DNA of 64,000 bases. Origin: Glandiceps talaboti. Taxonomy: Eukaryota > Hemichordata > Enteropneusta > Spengelidae. The translations under genes and the position numbers were made by a program. The notes under the pieces are model-generated. The model did not search any database. It saw only the letters and a list, made by a program, of their open reading frames with translations, and was not told the DNA's origin. Each line of letters starts with the position of its first letter. Within the stretch, counting starts at the first letter, position 1. Positions 53,854 to 64,000 of the stretch are shown here, in pieces. The stretch is from the NCBI RefSeq assembly GCF_964340395.1, contig NC_135549.1, positions 17,609,342 to 17,673,341 of the forward strand. Reading direction: 5' to 3'.

Positions 53854-54533
53854 TGCAATCTTTGGACCGTATCTTAAGATATCACAAACAGTGTACTATC
53901 TAAGCCACTTTGGCACACCACCAATGCACAGCAAGTTCTTGTGACACACCAATATTTGTGTTCCCCCTCTCTCTCTTATAAATATGGTGACTCACAAGAA
54001 CAACAGTTTTTGACCATCAACAGAAATTTTGACTTCCATCAGTGGGCACACTGATCAACAACACAATGTCTGAATTAATGGTGAACAAAATGAGGACAGT
54101 AACACATATGGTGTAACTAACCATGATGAGAGACAGTCATACAGTCTTCTCTCTGTCAACTAGGAACATACCATATACCGGCACATAATATGAGACATTC
54201 CTTTTACACCGTTTTGATCAGCATACCCTTCGAGTATCTCAACAAGCCTGAAGACTTGTCATGTTTTCACTATCAAAATATATATTAAAACTGTTTGGAA
54301 AAAAGTCCCTGAGATGCAAAACTAATGGAAGATTCAATGTTTTTTGTACTCATTATTGCCGACTAGCAAAGTGACAGACATTGTTTTATCGGCCACACTA
54401 GGTCATCTGTCTAATAATTTCTGTTTATTTCTCAATCATAGTAATTCAGAATTTCTGGTCCAAGTAACGTTTTAAGAGAAGACAGTTAATTGAGATAGCC
54501 GACCAGTATGTCATTGTCTTTTAAATGTTTGTC

Positions 54534-54539
54534 AATAAA
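54534..54539 (+). terminator. Polyadenylation signal of SEC13
   Basis: AATAAA lies 681 bases after the SEC13 stop, followed by a GT-rich stretch. The 3' UTR between them shows no other gene. Confidence 0.55.
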
Positions 54540-54588
54540 TACTGTAATGTTTTGTATACACACATAGCTTGGTGGTGCTTATTTTGAT

Positions 54589-54606
54589 CATAGACCCTCC
54601 ACTATG
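54589..54606. mobile_element. 18-bp CATAG...CTATG micro-insertion (site E)
   Basis: CATAGACCCTCCACTATG is flanked by TTTTGAT (54582-54588) and GTTTGAT (54607-54613), a 7-bp repeat with one mismatch. Confidence 0.55.
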
Positions 54607-54654
54607 GTTTGATGTAGCATCTTCATACAGACAAGTTGCTCAGTACATTTTATA

Positions 54655-55035
54655 CCATGGTTTGCCAAATAGCATGAACACTTTGCTGAGATGCATGTTT
54701 CTATGAGTGAGACAATAGGTTGAGATCCTTATCAAAGCTGACCAGTCATCCCCACTGAGTGACACAACAACAGCTCACACAGTCAGGTGCTAAGTCATAC
54801 ACAATACAACCATGGTGCAACTGAAGTATTGATGAAACCACACACACAACTTTACTCAACATCTACATCTGTGTTCATCTTATTATCTGACAGTGTGTGT
54901 GCTGCTATTGTGTCACTCAGTGGGGATGACTGGTCAGTTTTGAAAAGGATCTCATCCAGTTACTTCTAATGTTGCCTAGCTCATTTAAACAACGTATGTC
55001 CCCCAGCGCAGAGTTCATACTATTTGGCAAACTGT
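54655..55035. mobile_element. Foldback (MITE-like) element downstream of SEC13
   Basis: GACCAGTCATCCCCACTGAG and about 40 further bases (54723-54786) recur inverted at 54889-54951. Outer parts TTTGCCAAATAG.ATGAAC pair at 54661 and 55030. The centre contains no gene. Confidence 0.7.
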
Positions 55036-55334
55036 TGTATAGTGCACAACTGAATGTCAAAGTTCAGTAGTGCTAGTGATGTTGTAAAATGTTTGTTTGT
55101 GTGTTAGTGAATGACTTCAGGTCAAAAATCACCAGACTGATCGCCTTGCCTATTTCTTGGTGGGGACATTACTTTATACTTAGGGTGTCTAGTTGGTAAA
55201 TTGTTCAAATCAAAATGTTCATACCACACATTAGTGATTTTTGGTTAACTCAAAAACATTAGAACCAGTGGGTTCCATTATATTTAGAAATGTTCGGGTT
55301 TTGACCTAACATTTCTATGTCTCACCGATTTTTC

Positions 55335-55366
55335 CTTTGAAAAAGAGTATTTATTCGAAACGTCGG
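55335..55366 (+). ncRNA. Hammerhead-like motif, isolated copy
   Basis: CTTTGAAAAAGAG, ATTTATT, then CGAAACGTCGGA: the same order (CTGAYGA-like box, short hairpin, CGAAACGTC) as at 36.3 kb, but degenerate. It looks like part of an old dispersed repeat. Confidence 0.2.
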
Positions 55367-55589
55367 ATTTAACAGCTATTTATACGGACTGATTTATTAG
55401 TTCCATATGCATTTCTTTTTAGAACCAGTGGGTAGATTGACCTGAAATTTGGTGTGGATGTTTCTTGGGATGTTAAGATGAATTGTTCATGACAATGATG
55501 TCAAAGATAAATTAGCTCTAAAATGTGATTTTATTAAAGTGTTAACTTCAGTACTAGCCTGAATCATGCATGACGTCATAAATAGGCAG

Positions 55590-56640
55590 TTTGCTCATTT
55601 GTAAACTTTGACATCATTAACAGTTACATACTAATATGTGTACTAGAGACATGTACAGGCAATGTGACCATTTGTATGTTTGTGGCATGAACAGGCAATG
55701 TACTCCTTTGTTTTGTATACTTGTGACATCATAAACAGGCAATGTTCTCATTTGAATACTTGTGACATCATAAACAGGTAATGTTCTCATTTGAATACTT
55801 GTGACATCATAAACAGGTAATGTTCTCATTTGAATACTTGTGACATCATAAACAGGCAATGTTCTCATTTGAATACTTGGGACATCATAAACAGGCAATG
55901 TTCTCATTTGAATACTTGGGACATCATAAACAGGCAATGTTCTCATTTGAATACTTGTGACATCATAAACAGGTAATGTTCTCATTAGAATACTTGCGAC
56001 ATCATAAACAGGCAATGTTCTCATTTGAATACTTGGGACATCATAAACAGGTAATGTGCTCATTTGAATACTTGTGACATAAACAGGCAATGTTCTCATT
56101 TGAATACTTGTGACATCATAAACAGGCAATGTGCTCATTTGAATACTTGTGACATCATAAACAGGCAATGTGCTCATTTGAATACTTGTGACATCATAAA
56201 CAGGTAATGTGCTCATTTGAATACTTGGGACATCATAAACAGGTAATGTGCTCATTTGAATACTTGTGACATCATAAACAGGCAATGTGCTCATTTGAAT
56301 ACTTGTGACATCATAAACAGGCAATGTGCTCATTTGAATACTTGTGACATCATAAACAGGCAATGTGCTCATTTGAATACTTGTGACATAAACAGGTAAT
56401 GTGCTCATTTGAATACTTGTGACATCATAAACAGGTAATGTACTCATTTGAATACTTGTGACATCATAAACAGGTAATGTGCTCATTTGAATACTTGTGA
56501 TATCATAAACAGGTAATGTGCTCATTTGAATACTTATGACATCATAAACAGGTAATGTGCTCATTTGAATACTTGTGACATAATAAACTGTCAATTTGTA
56601 AATCTGTGATACCACAAGCAGGCAATACCTCATTTCAATA
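55590..56640. repeat. 39-bp minisatellite
   Basis: Around 25 tandem copies of a unit containing TCATTTGAATACTTGTGAC, then ATCATAAACAGGCAATGTGC. Decayed copies continue to about 56840. Because 39 is divisible by three, a 345-codon frame stays open on the minus strand (13-residue repeat with VYDVTSIQMSTLP); no start context or splice signals support a gene. Confidence 0.95.
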
Positions 56641-56859
56641 TTGGCAACTCCCATTCACATATATATGACATCATAAGCAGGCAATCTACTCTTTGGAATA
56701 TTTGTGACATCATAATCAAGCAATTTACTCATTCAGACATGTGATGACATAAACTGGCCATGTGCTTATTTATTTGTGTACTCGAGACATCACAAGCTCG
56801 CAATAGCTCATTTGAATATTTGTGACATCATAAATTCTGTGTGTGTATGTGTGTGTGTG

Positions 56860-58780
56860 TGTGTCCTTGTATAGATATTTAAGGATACAAAAACCAAGGA
56901 ATCTCGGGTTAATTTGTCAAGGTGACATTTTAATAAAAAGCCATCCATCTTGCGTCATAAAAGAAATATATTACAAGCTTTGAATGGTCCTGGTCTGGCA
57001 ACAGACTTAAAATACACATTAAAAAAAATTACTGTACACAAAAAATTAGACATACAACAAGTACGAATTGAATATTCTACATCCACAAAATGGACTACAT
57101 TTTACAAACTAAGCAAGTGACGAGACTTTTTAATTTTTTTTTGTAAACAATTTAACTAGACACTTTGGACTAAATTCTCCAACAACTGATTTCAATATTT
57201 TTTACACAAACAAAGTTCAGTCTCCATGGAGTCAACAATTAAAATGAGCGCCAAAGATTTGCTCTGTACAATGTGACACTAAGTATTTCAAAATGACATT
57301 GATTCACAAATACAGTTCAAATATTAAAGGACAAGCTCCACATCTAGTACGAATGTTTTTTTTTTCCCCTGACAAACTAACACCGATAGCTACAATTATA
57401 GGATCAGTTGCAAGTATTCAATACAATGGGCATTTTTTTTGTACATAAAAAACACTGACTTTTTTCTTGTCATCACGATCTGAAGTTAATAGGAATAGTA
57501 TTATTACGACTGACAGACCATCATAAAGGAGTGTGATGGAAAATTCCATTCCACATGCTTTGTAAACTAGATTTAAAATTTTTTGTTCAATTATTTAAAG
57601 ACAACATATTTAGAATTGAATTGGATTTTACTGGTTCCCTTCATCTATCACATCTACCTGAGCTAAAAACAATGAGTAATAAATAAACAAGCTGGCTTCA
57701 CGACATATTTTGACAATTTTTTTTTAGGAACAATACGTCTGTAGTATTCCCAAATCCTGTAATCTGTACACAGTGTGCTGTGAAGACTAGAGGAGCCACA
57801 TATACAAATACAAAATTCATTGCTGAAAATAACTTTTCATGATTTCCGTTTCGTTCTCTTTAAATATTAAGTTCACAGTTTTCACCAAAAAAACTGTCAA
57901 TTTTAAGGACTCATCCTTGTGTGTTGATTGATAATAGATTCATGATGTCATTATAATTTAGTTCATGTTAATATCTTCTTTTAATATAAAATCAGAACCC
58001 TTTTTAAAAGGGACACTATAATTATTAGTCTTAGAGGTTCAACAAAATTCTTCAAAAGACTTCAAATCTTACAGTTGTTTAATATATTTCATGTGTTTCC
58101 CTCCTATCCCTGGCAAGTTTTTCTGTTCTCTTCTCATTGATTTTTTTTCCTTCAAAATATGATGCATGTTCCACTTGAATTACATTCAAAAACTGGATGC
58201 AAACATTTGGGCAATAAGTTGCAGCCGGAATAACAACCTTGGGTTTCTTCCACAAAAGTAAAACACAATACAAAATATAAAAAAAAAAATCTACAATATA
58301 TTATAAATCTCTTGAGGAGCTGTGTACTGGTTTTAAAAAACTACACAAACAAGATGAACAGAACAACATGGTTCAGAATCCTACAAAAAATTAATAGTGT
58401 TTATTTAAAATCATTTCTGATGTCTGCTTCTCAACAACTGAAGATGTCGTATGGAACGTGGTGAACTAAAGTGAAATTAAAGACTGGAAGACTAGTTTAG
58501 GCAGTTTACGCATAGGCTGGGCACTGGTTGGGTTTTCCCCTTCAGCTTTCGAGTTAGCATTGACTGTGAAACACAGATGACACGTTTCGTGTCACTAGGT
58601 AATATTATAAACTGTGCTCTCAATTTTATCCTAAAAGAAATGAAATGTCAAAAGACAGACAAGATCTTTCTCTTTACAAAAAGAATGAATTTATGGACAA
58701 GACATTGCAATCAGTACAAGCAATTACTTCAATAACAGTATGACTAGTGCATAGTAAAAATTCCATGGTGAGTCTTCTGT
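56860..58780. other. AT-rich intergenic sequence, no gene seen
   Basis: I see no supported exon, RNA gene or transposon end. It may include distal 3' UTR of the minus-strand gene at 60 kb. Confidence 0.5.
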
Positions 58781-58849
58781 TCCGTTGTAGGCAAGTCCGT
58801 CATCAATATCTATGTTTAGTTGTGCAGTTGATTGGCCATCATACATGGA

Positions 58850-59330
58850 GTCGGTTCTTTAGTTGTTTAACCATAATATGGCGAGTCTGTAGTCCGGTTT
58901 GTTGGCCGTAAATCAATAATAATCTTGTCAAGTTGTTTGGCTGTAATTTAGCAAGTCCGTTCTCAAGTTGTCCGACCATAATTGAGTGAGTTTTTTGTTC
59001 AGTTGTTTGGGCCATAATAAGTAAGTCTGTTTGTTGTCCAGTAATTTGGCCATAATTAAGCAAGTCTGTTGTCCAGTGTTTGGCCGTAATTAGGCAAGTC
59101 TGTTGTCCAGTGTTTGGCCATAATTCAGCAAGTCTGTTGTCCAGTGTTTGGCCATAATTCAGCAAGTCTGTTGTCCAGTGTTTGGCCATAATTCAGCAAG
59201 TCTGTTGTCCAGTGTTTGGCCATAATTCAGTAAGTCTGTTGTCCAGTGTTTGGCCATAATTCAGCAAGTCTGTTGTCCAGTGTTTGGCTGTAATTCAGCA
59301 AGTCTGTTGTCCAGTAATTTGGCCATATAC
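58850..59330. repeat. 34-bp minisatellite
   Basis: The unit CAGCAAGTCTGTTGTCCAGT plus GTTTGGCCATAATT is nearly perfect in 59040-59310 and decayed to the left. A 116-codon minus-strand frame across it is not a gene. Confidence 0.92.
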
Positions 59331-59759
59331 ATCTAATGTCGAATTGTTTGATCACTAAGTTCCGTCTATCCAGTATTTGGTCCTATTTACATAGAGCTTC
59401 ACCTAATGCTGGTATGTTCATCTTGTTTGTCGTCTTCTTTTGACCACTTATCATACAGATGTCTCATTACTACTGTTTCTGTAAAGGGAAAATACACAGT
59501 TCATTAAAGATCGATTCTAGCTGCTCTTTGGGCAATCTGTTTAAAATGTGATGACATGGCAATGACATATGTATGTAGTTATCTCATTTTTTTCTGCAAA
59601 AATAACCACCACCACCACCAGCATAAATTATGCAAAATAGTCTAGCAAGTTTGGTGAGTATGTCTTCTTTGATTCTCTGATTTTCTGTTGATCAAACTGA
59701 TACACTAGACGTTCTGTACACAATGAATGAAAGCAAGGTCTGAGTTTGACTTTATATTC

Positions 59760-59765
59760 TTTATT
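59760..59765 (-). terminator. Possible polyadenylation signal of the minus-strand gene at 60.2 kb
   Basis: AATAAA on the minus strand lies 428 bases after the stop codon. Other candidates exist further on. Confidence 0.35.
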
Positions 59766-60193
59766 AAGCTAAAGATCCAGTGATTAACAATACAGGCAGC
59801 TATGTATGTAGACAACATAAACATGATTTTTTGTGTGTGTGAAAGGTGTCAACAATAGTTACATCCAGACGAGTTATTTAATAATAATGTCTAATTTTCC
59901 CCTGCATTGTCTGCCCCCAAAAAACCAGTTCACCTGACAAGTCCTAAAGTGTTAGTCTGCCAAATTTTACATGCACCAAAATGACTACGTTCACAGTACC
60001 ACACACCTTCTATGTATCCCTAATGGCCATCCTTAAAGAATAGCAGTCTGGGCAAATAAACTTGACAGAAAATTTCTACAAGCAAAGATGGCTATATTAT
60101 ATATGGTTGGCTTTCTCATTACATTAATTTAATAAATAGCAAGCTATTTTTGACAACGGCACAACAAAACTACACAAGATGTCTCAAAATATC

Positions 60194-63100
60194 TTACTCT
60201 GAGTCCGAGACATTGCCATTTGGTCGTAATACTTGAACAGCTATTTGGTCAGAACCTGGCACTGTATGTAACTTAGACAGGATGGATGGCTGGGGTATAC
60301 TAGTACTGCTAGAAGCTAGTGATGAGTGGCTCTGATGTGGTCCGCCTCCTCCGTATTTGTTATGATGGAGATCGTTATAACTGGGAAGGTTGGAGTGTTC
60401 AGGTAAACTGTCCACTCTTTCAGGAATTGGAAGTGGGATAATATTTCTACTGCTTCCATTCACAGCTACAACAAAATCAAAACAAGGGTTGAGTTAGTAA
60501 ATGAGTTAGTTAGTTAGTAGTTATTTTGATGTAATGGTTACTACTATTCAGTGATCGGAACACAACATGGTTCAGTTACTCAATTAGTTATTTCTCTAGT
60601 AATAGTTGAGCCTTCAATTTCCTACGATAGACATAAATTAAAACTATTGTCATAACATGTTGAAACAATAGACAGTCATAAGCTATAGGCCATTCCTGAC
60701 TGCAAACAGGAAATTGAGAATACAGCACCCTCACTGAAATAGGCCTTTCCAAACGTTGCCATGGTGGCACTCTACTTCCTGTCTGTGTGTACCTTGGGGG
60801 TATATTTGGTATAGGTTACTCTGCTTTCCTTGATGTCTGAACAATATGAAAAACATCCCTGATTTACACTTCTACATAATACTAAGGGATAAAGCTCTTC
60901 AGAAATGGTACTATGAGGTGATGATATCCCAAATTTCTGCGAGGGCGCAGTATTCTCAATTTCCTGCCTTTTTGCAGTCTGCAATGGCCTATTGGGGGTA
61001 TCATCACCTCATTGCTTTGCCCCTTGGTATTCTGTAGAAGAGTAAATCAGGGATGTTTTTCGTATTATTCAGACATCGAGGAAAGCAGCAGTGCTCTATG
61101 ATTAATCAAGTAACCTATACCATGTATACCCCCCCAAGGTACACACAGACAGGAAGTAGACCGTCACCATGGCAAATTTTGGAAAGACCTATTGAATACA
61201 CGTTTCTTGGTAACCTACAGCCTCAGTAGAGTAGCTCTCTGAAAGCTAGTTCCATAAACTTACAGTGTACTGTTTTAGGACTTCCACTGTTTACATTATC
61301 TTGATCACTGGGTGATTAGATTCACACAACAGAGGAACTGCTATCACCCACTTGTGTAATACACAGCTTGGAACAACAGTAGTTTTAGCTTGTGTCTCTC
61401 TTAGTAAACTGAAGCCTCGATTACCAGAGTAGCACAGTATCAGTTAGTTGGTGTGATGTTTAGCTTCGACAACTTCATCTAAATACTAAACTATTTATAT
61501 GACATTACGAGATCAGCAAAAGGAAATTGTTTGCAAGTATCACTTTCTCAGTTGTGAAATAACACGACTTACAATGACTGACAGAACCTTTATTTGTGTT
61601 TATCATAGAGTGACACCAAAAAGTAAGCCTACCTGGTCTATGGTGCGTTGAAGAATTAGATAAATTACTAGTTGACAAATTAGATGCTGACGTATTTGTA
61701 TTGTACGTTCTATTCAAATCATTTAATTGTCTCGATGAACTTCTTTCTCCGTTAATTTCTTTTGGAGGATGAGTCATCTTTTTTAATATTCCTGGGCGAG
61801 GTGTGGGTTTGGATTCACTCTCGCTGGCAGTGGTAGAAAATGTTTCCCCTGGCCATCGACTCTTCTTGGTACTGTTCTCAACGGGTGCTGTATTCACACC
61901 TAGTCAAAGATAAATCGCACGATGATCAGTATTAAAGTTTAACAAGATTTCAATTCAGGTAGGTTGGTAGTAAAACAAAATCACTCTTCCTTTTAATTTG
62001 AAACTGTTCATGTTAAGAATTCACAGAGCTTTTTCAGATTTCCAAAAGAAAAACTGTAGTACACGCTTTACAAGATGTCAGAGGAAATTTGGAATTTGCT
62101 TCCAGAGAATTTTTGACTCTGTGAGTAGAAATTTTCATTCGTAAAAACTGTACTTATTTTCTTTTTGTAATCAGAAGTCAAAGTATTAACTTTTTGTACT
62201 GGCAGGTGGAAATAAAAATTTAGTATTTCAAAGGAAATGAGTACAGCAACCATACGATATATTTTGTGGTCACTACGACATCCTTTACACAGTTGGATTA
62301 TTTTCATCTTGCATTGCAATTTTTGTGATTTGTTCCACTACCAACCAACCAACCAACCAACCAACCATAGTCCCATTACCAAGTGGACACCCTGAGAGAC
62401 TTTTTTGTTCTTCTAAGCAAGTGCATTTAAAGATTGCTGTTTTGTACTATCATTTGTATGCATCACGCTACTACTTGGTGGATGAGAGCTAGAATCAGCT
62501 GTATGCATGTTGGCTTTGTAATTCACATTCATACCACTGTTTTTGTGTATTACAATATATACTGTTAGCATTCTGTATGTTTTGTAGTGTACAATGTTCT
62601 ACAGTCCATGAGTTGTCAATAGGCATCATGAAAATAGATATTTAGAAGCTGGATTGAATTTGTTGGACAATGAAAAAAAAAAAGCTGCAATATGTAAAGT
62701 GACAACCAGAATGGATTAATGATTATGCTGATCAATTCTTCGGACAGATATCTCAATTTTGCAAAAAAATTTATTACATTATGAAACTTTTTTAGACACA
62801 GTTTAAATGCACACAGAGGGAAACAGGACAAAACAATCAGTACCTGAAAAATTTAGAATTGTTGAAAAATGATGAGAAATGTTTACGACTTGGGAAAAAT
62901 GAACGAAATAATTTTCATGCATTGGGGCAAAAATAACACAATTTGTAAATGTATAAGAGTCTTAGGATATCTGAAGGCGGTGTTTGGCACTGTACTGAAT
63001 ATATCAAATAACATCAAAATGTAACCACAGAAAATTGTACACAATTGTTCTATACCAATATAATACAAATTATAACACATATAAAAGACATACGCTTGTA

Positions 63101-63243
63101 CTATTTATACACTAAACTAGACATTACGACAAGTTATATGGCACACAACATTTTGTACGAGACACTATCACGTCACGACAAGACAAGACCAGAGAGATGC
63201 TAGTAAGACTTAGCCCGCTTACCAGGATTGAAATTCCAATCTA
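60194..63243 (-). CDS. C-terminal part of an unrecognised Ser/Pro/Asn-rich protein (5' exons outside the window)
   Basis: Exons on the minus strand are 61899-61633 and 60465-60194, joined in phase (CCAG|CT), with the stop TAA at 60194-60196. A probable 21-nt microexon 63243-63223 (DWNFNPG) lies upstream, with a pyrimidine-rich acceptor, GTAAGC donor and matching phase. The visible 180 residues are low complexity: KKSRWPGETFSTTASESESK and RPGILKK, then an Asn/Ser run, a Pro-rich IIPLPIPERVD and a His/Ser run, ending RPNGNVSDSE. It looks like a disordered cytoplasmic or scaffold tail. I do not recognise the family. The frame and splice sites make real coding likely. Confidence 0.6.
60688..61194. 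mobile_element. Nested foldback element in the last intron of the minus-strand gene
   Basis: Two sequences each occur once in each orientation in the order X-Y-X'-Y'. X (60688-60739, with GGAAATTGAGAATAC) is inverted at about 60935-60990. Y (60738-60926, with GGTATAGGTTACT and AACATCCCTGATTTAC) is inverted at about 61000-61194. There is no coding content. Confidence 0.75.
61900..63222. other. Intron of the minus-strand gene, no other feature
   Basis: AT-rich sequence with a short (CCAA)n run near 62342-62366. No supported gene on either strand. Confidence 0.4.
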
Positions 63244-64000
63244 CTGAGTTAGATAAGTTACAGGAAAAGAAGTGATATGTTATGGTAAGTACACATTCAG
63301 TAAATGCTTTGTGAAAATAAGCCAAGAAAACAAGCTGTTCATTGAGCAACTACAATTTGGAACCCTTACACCCCCCCCCCCCTCTGTACAGTGGTTTGAT
63401 CATATTGTTTTCAGAGCTGAGATCGAACCAATATGCACGAGATGGGGTGAATTGAATTAGATGTAAGGGTTGTCATTGCCAAAAGCCCTAAATTTGTTGA
63501 TTTTAAGTTTGATTTTTGTAAAGTTTAAAAAAAGTATGTCCAAAATTTCCAAAAAATCTTTCAAGCACTCTGTGTAATGGTGAAATCTAGCCATCAAATG
63601 TTAATAGGGAATGATGCATTTTGCAATGACTGAAAATGGTAGTGAAGGTAGATTATTTTGATTAATGTGCCAATTTTTAGGTTAGAATAGGAACAACAAC
63701 AACACGTAAGATAAAATACGGTAAGCATGGCTTGAAACAAAATTGAAACTCTAAGCAACACTTTCAGCCAAGTGAACAGCTCACTTCTTTGTGTTACAGG
63801 CCAATTTGCTTGTTTAGCTTGTTCTTGCTGGATTATTCTGTTATTAGAAAAGCATAGGCAAGGATTCAACGTTAGTGTGGAATTAACGTTTAAAACATTG
63901 CGTATGTCAAGAGTATCAGTACAGCTTTCAGTTATACAAAGCACATTGAATTTCAGGAAGAAGGTCTCAATGAAAATGTAACCTTTGACCTAAGTCAGTG
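63244..64000. other. No gene seen at the right edge
   Basis: AT-rich sequence with a C-run at 63370-63382. Short frames are not supported by splice sites or similarity. Further 5' exons of the minus-strand gene probably lie beyond position 64000. Confidence 0.4.

Noticed and set aside
55617-56654. 345-residue open frame on the minus strand
   Set aside because: It is the translation of a 39-bp minisatellite; no promoter, splice or family evidence.
58839-59189. 116-codon minus-strand frame
   Set aside because: Translation of the 34-bp minisatellite.

Overview
The window reads as nuclear DNA of an animal, most likely a marine invertebrate such as a cephalochordate or another non-vertebrate deuterostome. 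The phylum is inferred, not proven. Supporting signs are GT-AG introns, small exons, AATAAA signals, a SEC13 gene with near-vertebrate protein sequence, L1/Tx1-type LINEs, several terminal-inverted-repeat transposons and very abundant micro- and minisatellites. There is no prokaryotic gene organisation.

Region 1 (1-38.4 kb) is a tandem segmental duplication carrying four Ly6/uPAR-type (three-finger, GPI-anchored) genes on the plus strand. The first has only its last exon in the window (134-270). The other three are complete, with four coding exons each: 2817-10855, 15309-27593 and 32357-37524. They encode about 153, 150 and 154 residues, each with an identical signal peptide, twelve cysteines in the predicted mature chain and a hydrophobic GPI-signal tail. 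Introns and flanks are nearly identical between copies, whereas exons 2 and 3 differ strongly. Introns 2 of copies 1 and 3 (not 2) carry an antisense copy of the last exon of the neighbouring dehydratase gene. Copy 2 has a 7.6-kb terminal-inverted-repeat transposon in intron 1, itself interrupted by an L1-type LINE with open ORF1 and ORF2, and a 2-kb Harbinger-like element in intron 2. Copy 1 has a decayed Tx1-type LINE sitting inside a (GTA)n microsatellite.

Region 2 (38.7-45.7 kb, minus strand) is a complete six-exon gene for a PLP-dependent fold-type II enzyme of the serine racemase / threonine dehydratase family (328 residues). One intron holds a 2-kb minisatellite whose 52-bp unit is a copy of the exon end plus its 5' splice site, about 39 times over. 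Region 3 (45.97-53.85 kb, plus strand) is SEC13 (9 exons, 317 residues), head to head with the dehydratase across a 221-bp interval with ETS- and NRF1-like sites. Its first intron holds a 2-kb element with about 500-bp inverted repeats. Region 4 (54-64 kb) holds foldback elements, two minisatellites and, on the minus strand, the 3' end of an unrecognised Ser/Pro/Asn-rich protein gene (60194-63243).

A small recurrent signal runs through the window: 12-32-bp palindromes or half-palindromes built on CATAGACCCTCC, each flanked by a 7-bp direct repeat, at four independent sites (plus one duplicated copy). They look like insertion scars or very small mobile elements. All gene models come from reading splice sites and frames by eye; no transcript data or database searches were used.
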